A stretch of DNA of 9,925 nucleotides from JBHIBA01 sp046758845 (GTDB lineage: Bacteria; UBA8248; JACPRG01; G963555815), in contig JBHIBA010000164.1 of assembly GCA_046758845.1 (NCBI GenBank), positions 1 through 9,925 of the forward strand. The letters run 5' to 3'. Within the stretch, counting starts at the first letter, position 1. Every line of letters starts with the position of its first letter. Below the pieces are notes generated by a model that was not told the origin of the DNA, ran no database searches, and saw only the letters and a list, made by a program, of their open reading frames with translations. Of the stretch, positions 1 to 5,150 are shown piece by piece. A program made the translations under genes and the position numbers.

Positions 1-1
1 T

Positions 2-688
2 CCCCAAGCCCGGGTGGGCCGCCTGGACCGGGACGCCGCCCGCCCCGCCCGGGGTGGGCCTGGGGAGGTGCTGGGGCGCCTGCGGCGGGGCGAGGTGGAC
101 ATCCTGGTGGGCACCCAGATGGTGGCCAAGGGTCACCACTTCCCCCGGGTCACCCTGGCGGGGGTCATCGCCGCCGACCTCTCCCTCAACATCCCCGACT
201 TCCGGGCCGCCGAGCGCACCTTCCAGCTCCTCACCCAGGTGGCGGGACGCTCAGGCCGGGGGGAAGGGCCGGGGGAGGTCATCGTGCAGGCCTTCCACTG
301 CGACCACTACGCCATCCAGTGCGCCCGGGAGCACGACTACGCCTCCTTCTTCGCTAAGGAGCTGGAGATCCGCCGGGCGCTGGGCTATCCCCCCTTCCGC
401 CGGCTCGCCCGGCTCACCTTCGAGAGCCGCGACGAGGGCAGGGCGAAGGGAGCTGCCGAGCGGGCGGCGCGGGAGGTGAGGGGAGGGGGCTTCGCCGGGG
501 TGGAAGCCCTGGGCCCGGCCGAGGCGCTGGTGAAGCGCGTCAAGGAGGTCTTCCGCTACCAGGTCCTTCTCAAGGGCGAGCGCCCGAGCGCCTTGCGGGA
601 GGCGGTGCGCGCTGCGGCGGAGGCGGCAACCGGCAGGAAAGATGGGGTCCGGTTTGCCGTGGACGTGGACCCGGCGGGACCGTTCTAG
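2..688 (+). CDS. priA: Primosomal protein N' (PriA helicase), C-terminal part
   Basis: PriA is a 3'-to-5' superfamily 2 DNA helicase that recognises stalled or repaired forks and reloads the replicative helicase. The frame is open from base 2, so the N-terminal DNA-binding domain, Walker A/DEAH motifs and zinc-binding cysteines lie upstream of the window. What is present is the end of helicase lobe 2: the PriA-typical GTQMVAKGHHFPRVTL segment (about bases 110-157), ADLSLNIPDFRAAERTFQLL, and motif VI QVAGRSGRG (about 236-262). The C-terminal domain follows (YPPFRRLARLTF, then EALGPAEALVKRVKEVFRYQVLLKG). It ends with TAG at 686-688. The GTG at 14 is an internal valine codon and not a start. The next gene begins 11 bp later, so the two may be cotranscribed. 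Codon third positions are almost all G or C. Confidence 0.95.
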   Translation, partial: PQARVGRLDRDAARPARGGPGEVLGRLRRGEVDILVGTQMVAKGHHFPRVTLAGVIAADLSLNIPDFRAAERTFQLLTQVAGRSGRGEGPGEVIVQAFHCDHYAIQCAREHDYASFFAKELEIRRALGYPPFRRLARLTFESRDEGRAKGAAERAAREVRGGGFAGVEALGPAEALVKRVKEVFRYQVLLKGERPSALREAVRAAAEAATGRKDGVRFAVDVDPAGPF

Positions 689-698
689 GGAGCCCGCC

Positions 699-1211
699 GT
701 GGGAGGGGAAGGGAAGGTCTCGCGCCCCTCATCCAAACCAGAGTCCCAGAAATCTCCCCTCCGCGTGGTCCTCGACACAAACATCCTCATCGCGAGCTTT
801 TTCGGTTCGGTCCACCGAGGTTCGGTCCACCGAGGTTCGGTCCACCGAGGGAAAGGCTCGGCGGGCCTCCTGCGCGCCTGGCGGGAGGGGAAGGTGGTTT
901 TGTGCGTGAGCCGGGCCGTCCTGGCGGAATACCGGGCGGTGCTCGGAAACCTGCGCTTCCTGGGAAAGCGAAAGGAGGAGCTCCTAAAGGCGCTCGAGGA
1001 AGGTGAGGGCGTTGTGCGGGTGCGGGCGAGGCGGCACCTTCAGAAAGTGCCCGACCCGGGGGACAACCGCCTGCTCGAGTGCGCCCTGGCCGCGGGCGCG
1101 CGCTACCTCATCACCTCCGACCGGGCCCTCCTCGCCCTGGATGGCTTCCGCGGCCTCCAGGTCTGCACCTCGGGCGAGTTCTGGCGGCGGTGGAGGAAGG
1201 ACGCGGGTTGA
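699..1211 (+). CDS. PIN-domain nuclease (VapC-like toxin family) with internal SVHRG repeats
   Basis: This is a predicted PIN-fold, metal-dependent ribonuclease of about 170 residues, nearest in pattern to the toxin-like PIN proteins that begin VVLDTN. The GTG at 699 is chosen because TAGGAG-type Shine-Dalgarno bases (686-692) lie 6 nt upstream; the minimum domain would begin at GTG 765. Visible acidic residues in the expected order are D26 (LDTNIL), E77 (SRAVLAEYRAVL), D122 (PGDNRLLECAL) and D141 (YLITSDRALL), so the active site appears complete. The odd feature is residues 37-51, three identical SVHRG pentapeptides encoded by three exact 15-bp repeats, placed in the loop after strand 1 where relatives normally have a short linker. 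No antitoxin gene lies immediately upstream (priA) or downstream, so it is an orphan toxin or a housekeeping PIN protein. Family assignment is firm; the substrate is unknown. Confidence 0.85.
   Translation: MGGEGKVSRPSSKPESQKSPLRVVLDTNILIASFFGSVHRGSVHRGSVHRGKGSAGLLRAWREGKVVLCVSRAVLAEYRAVLGNLRFLGKRKEELLKALEEGEGVVRVRARRHLQKVPDPGDNRLLECALAAGARYLITSDRALLALDGFRGLQVCTSGEFWRRWRKDAG
804..848 (+). repeat. Three perfect 15-bp tandem repeats inside the PIN gene
   Basis: The unit GGTTCGGTCCACCGA occurs three times back to back (804-818, 819-833, 834-848) without a mismatch. The period is a multiple of three, so copy-number change would add or remove the pentapeptide SVHRG without shifting the frame. Perfect identity between copies suggests recent slippage expansion. 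Confidence 0.95.
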
Positions 1212-1230
1212 GGCCGGAAGTAGAAAAAGC

Positions 1231-1259
1231 TTGACATAAGGCAAAAACTTATATAAGTT
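1231..1259 (+). promoter_or_regulatory. Promoter with overlapping palindromic operator for the toxin-antitoxin operon
   Basis: A perfect -35 hexamer TTGACA (1231-1236) is followed by an AT-rich block unusual for this GC-rich window. Candidate -10 elements are TATAAG (1252-1257, 15-bp spacer) or TAAGTT (1254-1259, 17-bp spacer). The -10 area coincides with a 14-bp perfect palindrome, AACTTATATAAGTT (1246-1259). By analogy with autoregulated toxin-antitoxin operons, the palindrome is a plausible binding site for the XRE protein encoded downstream; that link is inferred. Confidence 0.7.
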
Positions 1260-1324
1260 AAATAGAAGGGGGGCGTTCTTTGCCGCCCGAGCCAAGAAAG
1301 CCGCAAAGGCGGCACTCAGAGGAG

Positions 1325-1435
1325 ATGATGTCGTGGATTGATTCCGGTGCATGGGCACGTGCCTTTGGGTCGGACATCTCATACAAAAGCCGGGTGCGGG
1401 ACCGGCAAGAAGGTCGGTCATGCCGCCCCGAATGA
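1325..1435 (+). CDS. Possible short leading ORF upstream of the RelE-type toxin
   Basis: An ORF of 36 codons begins at ATG 1325 (a second ATG at 1328) and ends at TGA 1433-1435, overlapping the toxin start region. It could be longer (51 codons) if translation begins at TTG 1280, which has a GAAGGGGGG purine run (about 1265-1273) 6 nt upstream. The ATG starts have AGAGGAG (1318-1324) too close for good spacing. The predicted peptide includes SWIDSGAWARAFGSDI and SRVRDRQEGRS. I do not recognise a family. It may be a translated leader coupling toxin synthesis, or chance. A competing frame (1240-1341) is Ala/Lys-rich and has no start codon. Confidence 0.35.
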   Translation: MMSWIDSGAWARAFGSDISYKSRVRDRQEGRSCRPE

Positions 1436-1695
1436 CTTTGGTCGTAAAAAGGAGCGCGCAGAGGGATTTGGAAGTTCTCCCGCCTAAGCTTCGGTTGCAG
1501 GTCTCGGACCGCATCGAAGCCCTCGCGGAGGATCCGCGACCCAGGGGGTGCAGGAAAATCGGCGCCGAGATTTTCAGGATTCGACACCGCGACTGGCGGA
1601 TCATCTATTTGGTGGACGATGGGAACAAGAGGGTGGAGATACTCGCCGTCCGCCACAGAAGGGAGGCCTATAGGGATAAGAAAGGCCGGCCATAG
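1420..1695 (+). CDS. RelE/ParE-fold toxin of a toxin-antitoxin pair
   Basis: This 91-residue basic protein fits the RelE/ParE superfamily, whose RelE-like members cleave mRNA at the ribosome. N-terminal VVKRSAQRDLEVLPPKL corresponds to the first strand and helix, followed by IEALAEDPRPRGCRKI, then the diagnostic core FRIRHRDWRIIYLVDD (residues 52-67), and VEILAVRHRREAYR (72-85) carrying the conserved basic residues near the end. ATG 1420 is preferred because AAGAAGG (1407-1413) lies 6 nt upstream; ATG 1432 is an alternative that would give an ATGA overlap with the short upstream ORF. The XRE gene follows after 38 bp. Toxin-first order resembles higBA or RelE/XRE systems. Whether it is an mRNA interferase or a gyrase poison cannot be told from the sequence. 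Confidence 0.88.
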   Translation: MPPRMTLVVKRSAQRDLEVLPPKLRLQVSDRIEALAEDPRPRGCRKIGAEIFRIRHRDWRIIYLVDDGNKRVEILAVRHRREAYRDKKGRP

Positions 1696-1733
1696 CCTCT
1701 GAGGCGGTTGCTCTCCGAACGGGGGGAGCGTTT

Positions 1734-2123
1734 ATGGACACAAAGGAGACGCGGATCAAAGCCAAGTTCGTGTATGGGACAGACGGGGCGAAGCCCGAGT
1801 ACGCCCTCATCCCTTATGCTGCGTATCGAAAGCTCCTTTCGCGTTTGGAAGACTTGGAAGATCTGGCTGAGGCGCAGGCCATCCTTGCGGACCCCGTCGC
1901 GGGGCGATCGATCCCCTTCGAAGAGGTCAAGCGCCGCCTCTTTAAGAACCGCATCCGGGCCGTCCGGCTGAAGAAGCGGCTCACCCAGGCCCAGCTCGCC
2001 CGCAAGCTGCGGGTGAGCCAGAGCGCGGTCGCCCAGATGGAGCACCCCAGGAGCCGCCCGCGCCTCAAGACGCTCCAGAGGGCCGCGCGGGCGCTTGGGG
2101 TCTCTGTGGAGGAACTAGTCTAA
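1734..2123 (+). CDS. XRE-family antitoxin with N-terminal toxin-binding-like extension
   Basis: This 129-residue protein is the predicted antitoxin and autorepressor of the preceding toxin. Residues about 20-70 (PEYALIPYAAYRKLLSRLED, then a Glu/Leu-rich stretch to PFEEVKRRL) resemble the Phd-like segment found before the helix-turn-helix in many RelE partners and are probably the toxin-neutralising part. Residues 73-129 are a Cro/CI-type domain: IRAVRLKKRLTQAQLARKLR, the recognition-helix region VSQSAVAQMEHPRSRPRL, then the closing helix TLQRAARALGVSVEEL. GGGGGGAG (1721-1728) lies 5 nt before the ATG. A terminator follows 20 bp after the stop. The likely operator is the palindrome at 1246-1259. 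It is confidently an XRE regulator; the partnership rests on adjacency and common family pairing. Confidence 0.9.
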   Translation: MDTKETRIKAKFVYGTDGAKPEYALIPYAAYRKLLSRLEDLEDLAEAQAILADPVAGRSIPFEEVKRRLFKNRIRAVRLKKRLTQAQLARKLRVSQSAVAQMEHPRSRPRLKTLQRAARALGVSVEELV

Positions 2124-2143
2124 CCCGCTCGGGAGATGGCGCG

Positions 2144-2174
2144 GGCGAGCGTTACCTTGCTCGCCGAGTTTTCT
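2144..2174 (+). terminator. Rho-independent terminator after the toxin-antitoxin operon
   Basis: GGCGAGC (2144-2150) and GCTCGCC (2159-2165) form a perfect 7-bp GC-rich stem with an 8-nt loop, followed by GAGTTTTCT. It lies 20 bp after the XRE stop codon, so it closes the operon. The T tract is short (TTTT), which lowers certainty slightly. Confidence 0.7.
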
Positions 2175-2223
2175 CGAAACAAACGGCCCGAAAAGCGATT
2201 CCCGGACCGACGCACTTATTGGA

Positions 2224-2262
2224 TGGTGGGCCGTGCTGGATTTGAACCAGCGATCTTCTTAT
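2224..2262 (-). other. tRNA 3'-end fragment (probably tRNA-Lys), likely attachment-site scar
   Basis: Read on the minus strand, these bases give a complete T arm and acceptor 3' strand: T stem GCTGG / CCAGC (2247-2251 and 2235-2239), T loop TTCAAAT (2240-2246), acceptor strand ACGGCCC (2228-2234), discriminator A (2227) and encoded CCA (2224-2226). The sequence matches the usual end of tRNA-Lys. The 5' half is missing: no GGGCCGT partner (ACGGCCC on the + strand) is seen in the following few hundred bases, and no anticodon arm can be folded. Resemblance ends near 2255-2262. Such 3' tRNA pieces commonly mark one end of an integrated element. No integrase gene is visible here. Confidence 0.75.
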
Positions 2263-2285
2263 TTTTGGCCTCCTGCACGCTGACC

Positions 2286-2426
2286 GCCGACGCCAGACTG
2301 ATCCAACCCTACCCGACCCAGGCCGAGGCCATCCGGATGACAGGTGATCTCTACTATCGCACGCGGCTGACACCCCTTGTGAAGAAGCTGATGGGGGCCT
2401 GGTTGAGGTGGTGGCGCGGACGCTGA
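2286..2426 (+). pseudogene. C-terminal remnant of a FAD-dependent pyridine nucleotide-disulfide oxidoreductase
   Basis: The frame ending at TGA 2424-2426 encodes ADARLIQPYPTQAEAIR followed by GDLYYRTRLTP and LVKKLMGAWLRWWRGR. This is the characteristic end of the mercuric-reductase-like or dihydrolipoamide-dehydrogenase-like oxidoreductases that finish with IHPYPTQAE, GDAYNRTRLTP and a Trp-rich basic tail. Everything upstream is missing: the same frame runs leftwards straight into the tRNA fragment, which cannot be coding. It is therefore a decapitated gene end of about 47 codons. An ATG far upstream makes a longer ORF, but that ORF is chimeric. The family call comes from memory of the C-terminal signature. 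Confidence 0.7.
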
Positions 2427-2682
2427 CAGTGGCTGAAAGGCTGGCGAAGCCGACGCCTAAACCCGCCCACAGGGCACATCCGGATTGCAAGTCTCGGGGT
2501 TGTTCCCTACGAGAGATGGGACGGGACTCCCTCTATCGCCCCCGTTGGGGTGCCAGACCCGCCACAACCTCACCTACCGGAGCACCCAGGAGCACGACAG
2601 CCGGGTGGCCGCGCTGTCCGCTCCCCCCTGGTCTACGCGAAAATGAGTCTTTCACTTCAAAAATCAACGGCTTGTGCCCTCC
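2427..2682. other. Intergenic stretch without recognisable gene
   Basis: Between the oxidoreductase remnant and the candidate promoter I see no ORF with both a ribosome binding site and a recognisable family. Several open frames exist on both strands, but their predicted products are Pro/Arg-rich and of the sort expected by chance in GC-rich DNA. It is probably decayed sequence related to the rearrangements on either side. Confidence 0.5.
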
Positions 2683-2710
2683 TCGACAATTTCGCTAGGA
2701 AACATATATC
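2683..2710 (+). promoter_or_regulatory. Candidate sigma-70 promoter for the Cys-repeat peptide gene
   Basis: TCGACA (2683-2688, five of six matches to TTGACA) is separated by 16 bp from TATATC (2705-2710). It lies in the most AT-rich patch before the gene at 2887 and would give a leader of roughly 170 nt. It is supported only by consensus matching. Confidence 0.4.
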
Positions 2711-2801
2711 TTTTGTGTCCCCGAAGCACGATCTCCTTGGCAGGCAGGCCGCTCGCTATAGGCGCGGGCGAGGAGTACCTGGGAAATGTCGGTAATCCCG
2801 G

Positions 2802-2850
2802 CTGGAGATGCGTGCAGGGCAAATCTGGCACGTATCCTGCGGGGCTCCAG
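2802..2850 (+). promoter_or_regulatory. Structured leader hairpin upstream of the Cys-repeat peptide gene
   Basis: CTGGAG (2802-2807) pairs with CTCCAG (2845-2850). Directly inside, ATGCGTGC (2808-2815) pairs with GCACGTAT (2828-2835) with one G-U pair, enclosing a 12-nt loop and leaving a 9-nt bulge (2836-2844). An extra stem CTCGC / GCGAG lies upstream around 2749-2772. The position, 36 nt before a start codon in a long leader, suggests a cis-regulatory RNA. It does not match a riboswitch class I can name. Chance folding in GC-rich RNA is possible. Confidence 0.35.
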
Positions 2851-2886
2851 GGCGAGATGGATCGCCTTTGAAGAGGAAGAAAACCC

Positions 2887-3135
2887 ATGTTCAAGAAGGT
2901 CGTTCTTCCGGTGCTGTTGCTTGCGGCGGGGGGATTCGCGGTGGCCCTTATCGCGGGTTCGGTTCCTTCGCCGACTGGTCCTGGCGCTGCCACACTGCGG
3001 GCGGTGAACCCCTGCGCCGCCAGGACCATCAACCCCTGCGCGGCCAGGACCATCAATCCCTGCGCCGCCAAGACCATCAATCCCTGCGCGGCCAAGAACC
3101 CTTGCGCGGTGAAGAACCCCTGTGCCAAGAAGTAA
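2887..3135 (+). CDS. Exported small peptide with six Asn-Pro-Cys repeats
   Basis: This is an 82-residue protein with no known function that I can assign. Residues 1-24 form a signal peptide or single membrane anchor (MFKK followed by VVLPVLLLAAGGFAVALIAG). A short Pro/Gly linker leads to the repeat region, residues 41-82. This has three octapeptides NPCAA(R/K)TI followed by NPCAAK, NPCAVK and NPCAKK, with cysteines at 43, 51, 59, 67, 73 and 79. Regularly spaced Cys and many basic residues suggest metal binding, thiol chemistry or surface attachment outside the membrane. AGAGGA (2872-2877) gives a good ribosome binding site 9 nt before the ATG. A membrane-protein gene follows 42 bp later, so the two are probably one transcript. 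Similar Asn-Pro-Cys-rich exported proteins occur in environmental bacteria, but I know of no assigned role. Confidence 0.75.
   Translation: MFKKVVLPVLLLAAGGFAVALIAGSVPSPTGPGAATLRAVNPCAARTINPCAARTINPCAAKTINPCAAKNPCAVKNPCAKK
3007..3132 (+). repeat. Tandem repeats encoding the Asn-Pro-Cys units
   Basis: Three 24-bp units (3007-3030, 3031-3054, 3055-3078) are followed by three 18-bp units (3079-3096, 3097-3114, 3115-3132). Copies differ mainly at synonymous positions (AAC/AAT, GCC/GCG, CCC/CCT) and in Arg/Lys. This means the peptide pattern has been kept while the DNA diverged, which argues for selection on the protein. Confidence 0.9.
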
Positions 3136-3140
3136 GTTTC

Positions 3141-3159
3141 TCGTTGGTGAATCCAACGA
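3141..3159 (+). other. Short hairpin between the Cys-repeat gene and the membrane-protein gene
   Basis: TCGTTGG (3141-3147) and CCAACGA (3153-3159) form a perfect 7-bp stem with a TGAAT loop, just after the stop codon at 3135 and just before the TAAGGAGAGG ribosome binding site (3161-3170). No T tract follows, so it is more likely an mRNA stabiliser or processing element than a terminator. Confidence 0.5.
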
Positions 3160-3177
3160 ATAAGGAGAGGCCAGAAA

Positions 3178-3627
3178 ATGTTTTCCAATGGGATCGTGGG
3201 TCGCGTACCCCGAGGGGCGTTCGCGGGGCTCCTGGGCGGCATCGTGTTCGGAGTCTGGATGGGTGAAAAAGGGGCATTCGTTGCCCTCGCCTCCATGGGG
3301 GGTGGGAGCTCGCCCGTTCAGGGCCTGGTGATGCACCTGGTGTTCAGCATGGCGATCGGTGCGGGCTTCGGGGTTCTCTTTTCCCGCCTTGCCGTGGGAT
3401 TGATTCCCTCCATCTTGTGGGGTCTCGTCTACGGATTCATCTGGTGGTTCCTGGGGCCCCTGACCCTGATGTCCCTCATGATGGGGATGGGCCTCCAGTG
3501 GACGGCTTCGGCGGTCGCGCAGACCATACCGAGCCTCATCTGGCACCTGGTCTTCGGCGGGGTCCTCGGGGTGTCCTACGAGGCGCTGAGGCGGGAATCG
3601 CTGGCGTCCCTTTTCGGCCGGGAATGA
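3178..3627 (+). CDS. Four-helix integral membrane protein of unknown function
   Basis: This 149-residue, very hydrophobic protein has four likely membrane segments: about residues 12-40, 47-68, 72-105 and 112-135. It has a short basic N-terminus and a charged tail (EALRRESLASLFGRE). Helices 2 and 4 share a motif: MHLVFSMAIGAGFG (52-65) and WHLVFGGVLGVSYE (122-135). Each has one His (H53, H123) in the same place, so the protein looks like an internal duplication of a two-helix unit. TAAGGAGAGG (3161-3170) sits 7 nt before the ATG. It lies between the Cys-repeat peptide and the NADH dehydrogenase, suggesting a membrane redox role, but I do not recognise the family and give no function. Confidence 0.8.
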   Translation: MFSNGIVGRVPRGAFAGLLGGIVFGVWMGEKGAFVALASMGGGSSPVQGLVMHLVFSMAIGAGFGVLFSRLAVGLIPSILWGLVYGFIWWFLGPLTLMSLMMGMGLQWTASAVAQTIPSLIWHLVFGGVLGVSYEALRRESLASLFGRE

Positions 3628-3742
3628 ATCGTCGACTGAAACTTCCCGTAAGAGGAAATAGAAGTCCTTCGGGCGTCGGGGGCTCTTCGGTTTCTAGTAC
3701 CATCGGAGGCGGGCTTCATCCGTTATTATCGGGAGGCGCCGT

Positions 3743-5056
3743 ATGACCCAGCGCATACTCATTCTGGGCGGAGGGTTCGGCGGGATCTACGCGGCCCTCC
3801 GCCTGGAGAAGGCGTTCGCCCGGGAGGAGGATGTCGAGGTCACCCTCATCAATCGGGACAACTACCTGCTCTTCAGCCCCATGCTGCCCGAGGTCACATC
3901 CAGCAGCATCGAGGCGAAGCACATCATTACCCCCATCCGGGAGTTTTTCCGGAAGGCCCGCTTCATGGACAGCAAGGTGGCGGCCATCGACTTCGAGAAG
4001 CGGCTCGTCCACGCCTCCCACTGCCCACAATGCATGGATTTTTCCCTGGAATTTGACCATCTCGTCCTGGCGCTCGGCTCGGTGACCAGCTTCCACGGGC
4101 TTCCCGGGGTGGCGGAGCACGCCCTCCCCTTGAAGACGCTCGCCGACGCGATGGCCCTTCGCAATCACGTCATCGATCTGCTGGAGCACGCCGACATCAT
4201 CATGGACCCGGAGATGCGCGAACAGCTTCTGACCGTGGTGGTGGCCGGAGCGGGCTTTGCAGGCGTCGAGGCCGCGGCCGAACTCCATGATTTCCTCCGC
4301 AGGGCAAAGCGCTTCTACCCGAATATTCGGATGGAGGAGGTCAGGCTGGTGCTGGTCACCGCGGCATCTCGAATCCTCCCCCTCATGGCCGAGGACCTGG
4401 CCGCCTACGCCCACGGAGCGCTCCTGCGGCGTGGCGTGGAAGTTCGGCTCGAGACGGCAGTCTCGCGGGCTTCATCCGTTGGCGTTGACCTCCAGGATGG
4501 AAGCCACATCCCGACGAGAGCCTTGGTCTGGACGGCGGGCATCGCGCCCAACCCCCTCCTGGCCAGCCTCCCCTGCCGCAAGGAGCGAGGCCGAATCGTC
4601 GTGAACCATTTCTTGGAGGTTCCCGAATATCCCGGCGTCTGGGCCGTGGGAGATTGCGCCTACATCTGCGACCCCAAGACGGGCCGTCCCTATCCTCCGA
4701 CGGCCCAGCATGCCGTGCGAGAGGGGCGCCGCGTGGCCGAGAACGTCGTCGGCGCCATCCGTGGCCGGCCGAAGAGACCTTTCGCATTCTCCTCCCCCGG
4801 GCAGCTCGTCCCCCTTGGGCGGCGGTCGGCCATCGCCGAGATCCTGGGCTTCAAGTTCCGCGGATTCTTCGCCTGGTGGCTTTGGCGGACCATCTACCTG
4901 AGCAAACTGCCGGGGCTGGGGAGAAAGATCCGGGTGGCCCTCGATTGGACTCTGGACCTGTTCCTCCCCAGGGACATCGTCCTCCTCAAGACCCTTCTAA
5001 GGGCCCCTCGGGAAGAGAGGGTCGCCGGTAAGGCTCCGATGGGCTCTTCACGGTGA
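3743..5056 (+). CDS. ndh: Type II NADH dehydrogenase (NDH-2 family flavoprotein)
   Basis: This 437-residue protein is predicted to oxidise NAD(P)H and reduce quinone at the inner face of the membrane without pumping protons. The first dinucleotide-binding motif (FAD) is ILILGGGFGGIYAALRLE (5-22), followed by NRDNYLLFSPMLPEV (37-51) and FDHLVLALGS (104-113). The second motif (NAD) is VVVAGAGFAGVEAAAEL (165-181). FAD-contacting segments are LVWTAGIAPNPLL (261-273) and VWAVGDCAYI (299-308), then PYPPTAQHAVREGRRVAENV. The C-terminal part (FAWWLWRTIYLSKLPG and DWTLDLFLPRDIVLL) is the amphipathic membrane-binding tail typical of NDH-2. An unusual HCPQC sequence (93-97) lies in the first domain. CGGGAGG ends 6 nt before the ATG. 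The start region is partly duplicated after the stop codon. Related sulfide:quinone reductases are less likely because their conserved cysteines are absent. Confidence 0.92.
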   Translation: MTQRILILGGGFGGIYAALRLEKAFAREEDVEVTLINRDNYLLFSPMLPEVTSSSIEAKHIITPIREFFRKARFMDSKVAAIDFEKRLVHASHCPQCMDFSLEFDHLVLALGSVTSFHGLPGVAEHALPLKTLADAMALRNHVIDLLEHADIIMDPEMREQLLTVVVAGAGFAGVEAAAELHDFLRRAKRFYPNIRMEEVRLVLVTAASRILPLMAEDLAAYAHGALLRRGVEVRLETAVSRASSVGVDLQDGSHIPTRALVWTAGIAPNPLLASLPCRKERGRIVVNHFLEVPEYPGVWAVGDCAYICDPKTGRPYPPTAQHAVREGRRVAENVVGAIRGRPKRPFAFSSPGQLVPLGRRSAIAEILGFKFRGFFAWWLWRTIYLSKLPGLGRKIRVALDWTLDLFLPRDIVLLKTLLRAPREERVAGKAPMGSSR

Positions 5057-5112
5057 CCTTCCCGCTATTAATGGGACGTGCCGTATGACCAGCGCATTCT
5101 GAGCAAAGGGGT
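5056..5112 (+). repeat. Degenerate direct copy of the ndh translation-start region
   Basis: Bases 5059-5112 resemble 3714-3777. Both contain CTTC, CCG, a TATTA block, GGGA, then GCCGTATGACC, AGCGCAT, ATTCTG or TTCTG, GC and a G-rich stretch. Compared with the original, the copy lacks one C after ATGACC and four bases near ACTC. Its ATG at 5085 therefore reads only five codons (MTSAF, then stop) and is dead. The ndh gene is thus flanked by imperfect direct repeats of about 50 bp. Confidence 0.7.
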
Positions 5113-5150
5113 TCATCGGGTCCTTCTGAGTCGCGAGAGGAGACGTCACC

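Noticed and set aside
251..790. Long minus-strand ORF opposite priA
   Set aside because: It is antisense shadow of a strongly supported gene; such ORFs are common in high-GC3 DNA. The same applies to the long minus-strand ORFs opposite tkt (6514-7938), the TrxB-like gene (5411-6208), ndh (3716-4414) and the NPC/membrane genes (2695-3546).
1240..1341. Ala/Lys-rich peptide frame (FFAARAKKAAKAAL) after the promoter
   Set aside because: It has no ATG, GTG or TTG start in frame and low-complexity composition; the neighbouring frame is the better candidate.
2224..2320. Intact or intron-containing tRNA on the minus strand
   Set aside because: No anticodon arm, D arm or 5' acceptor strand (GGGCCGT) could be found adjacent or further right within the gene-free stretch.
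2136..2426. 96-codon ORF as a single gene
   Set aside because: Its middle part is the reverse complement of a tRNA T arm and acceptor (the familiar spurious GRAGFEPA peptide), and its 5' part overlaps the terminator; only the end has real protein similarity.
2811..2850. GEMM (cyclic-di-GMP/cGAMP) riboswitch suggested by GCAGGGCAAA
   Set aside because: The required downstream GACGCAAAGCC-type segment and tetraloop-receptor partner are absent.
3007..3132. CRISPR-like array
   Set aside because: The repeats are contiguous, without spacers, and encode an in-frame peptide repeat.
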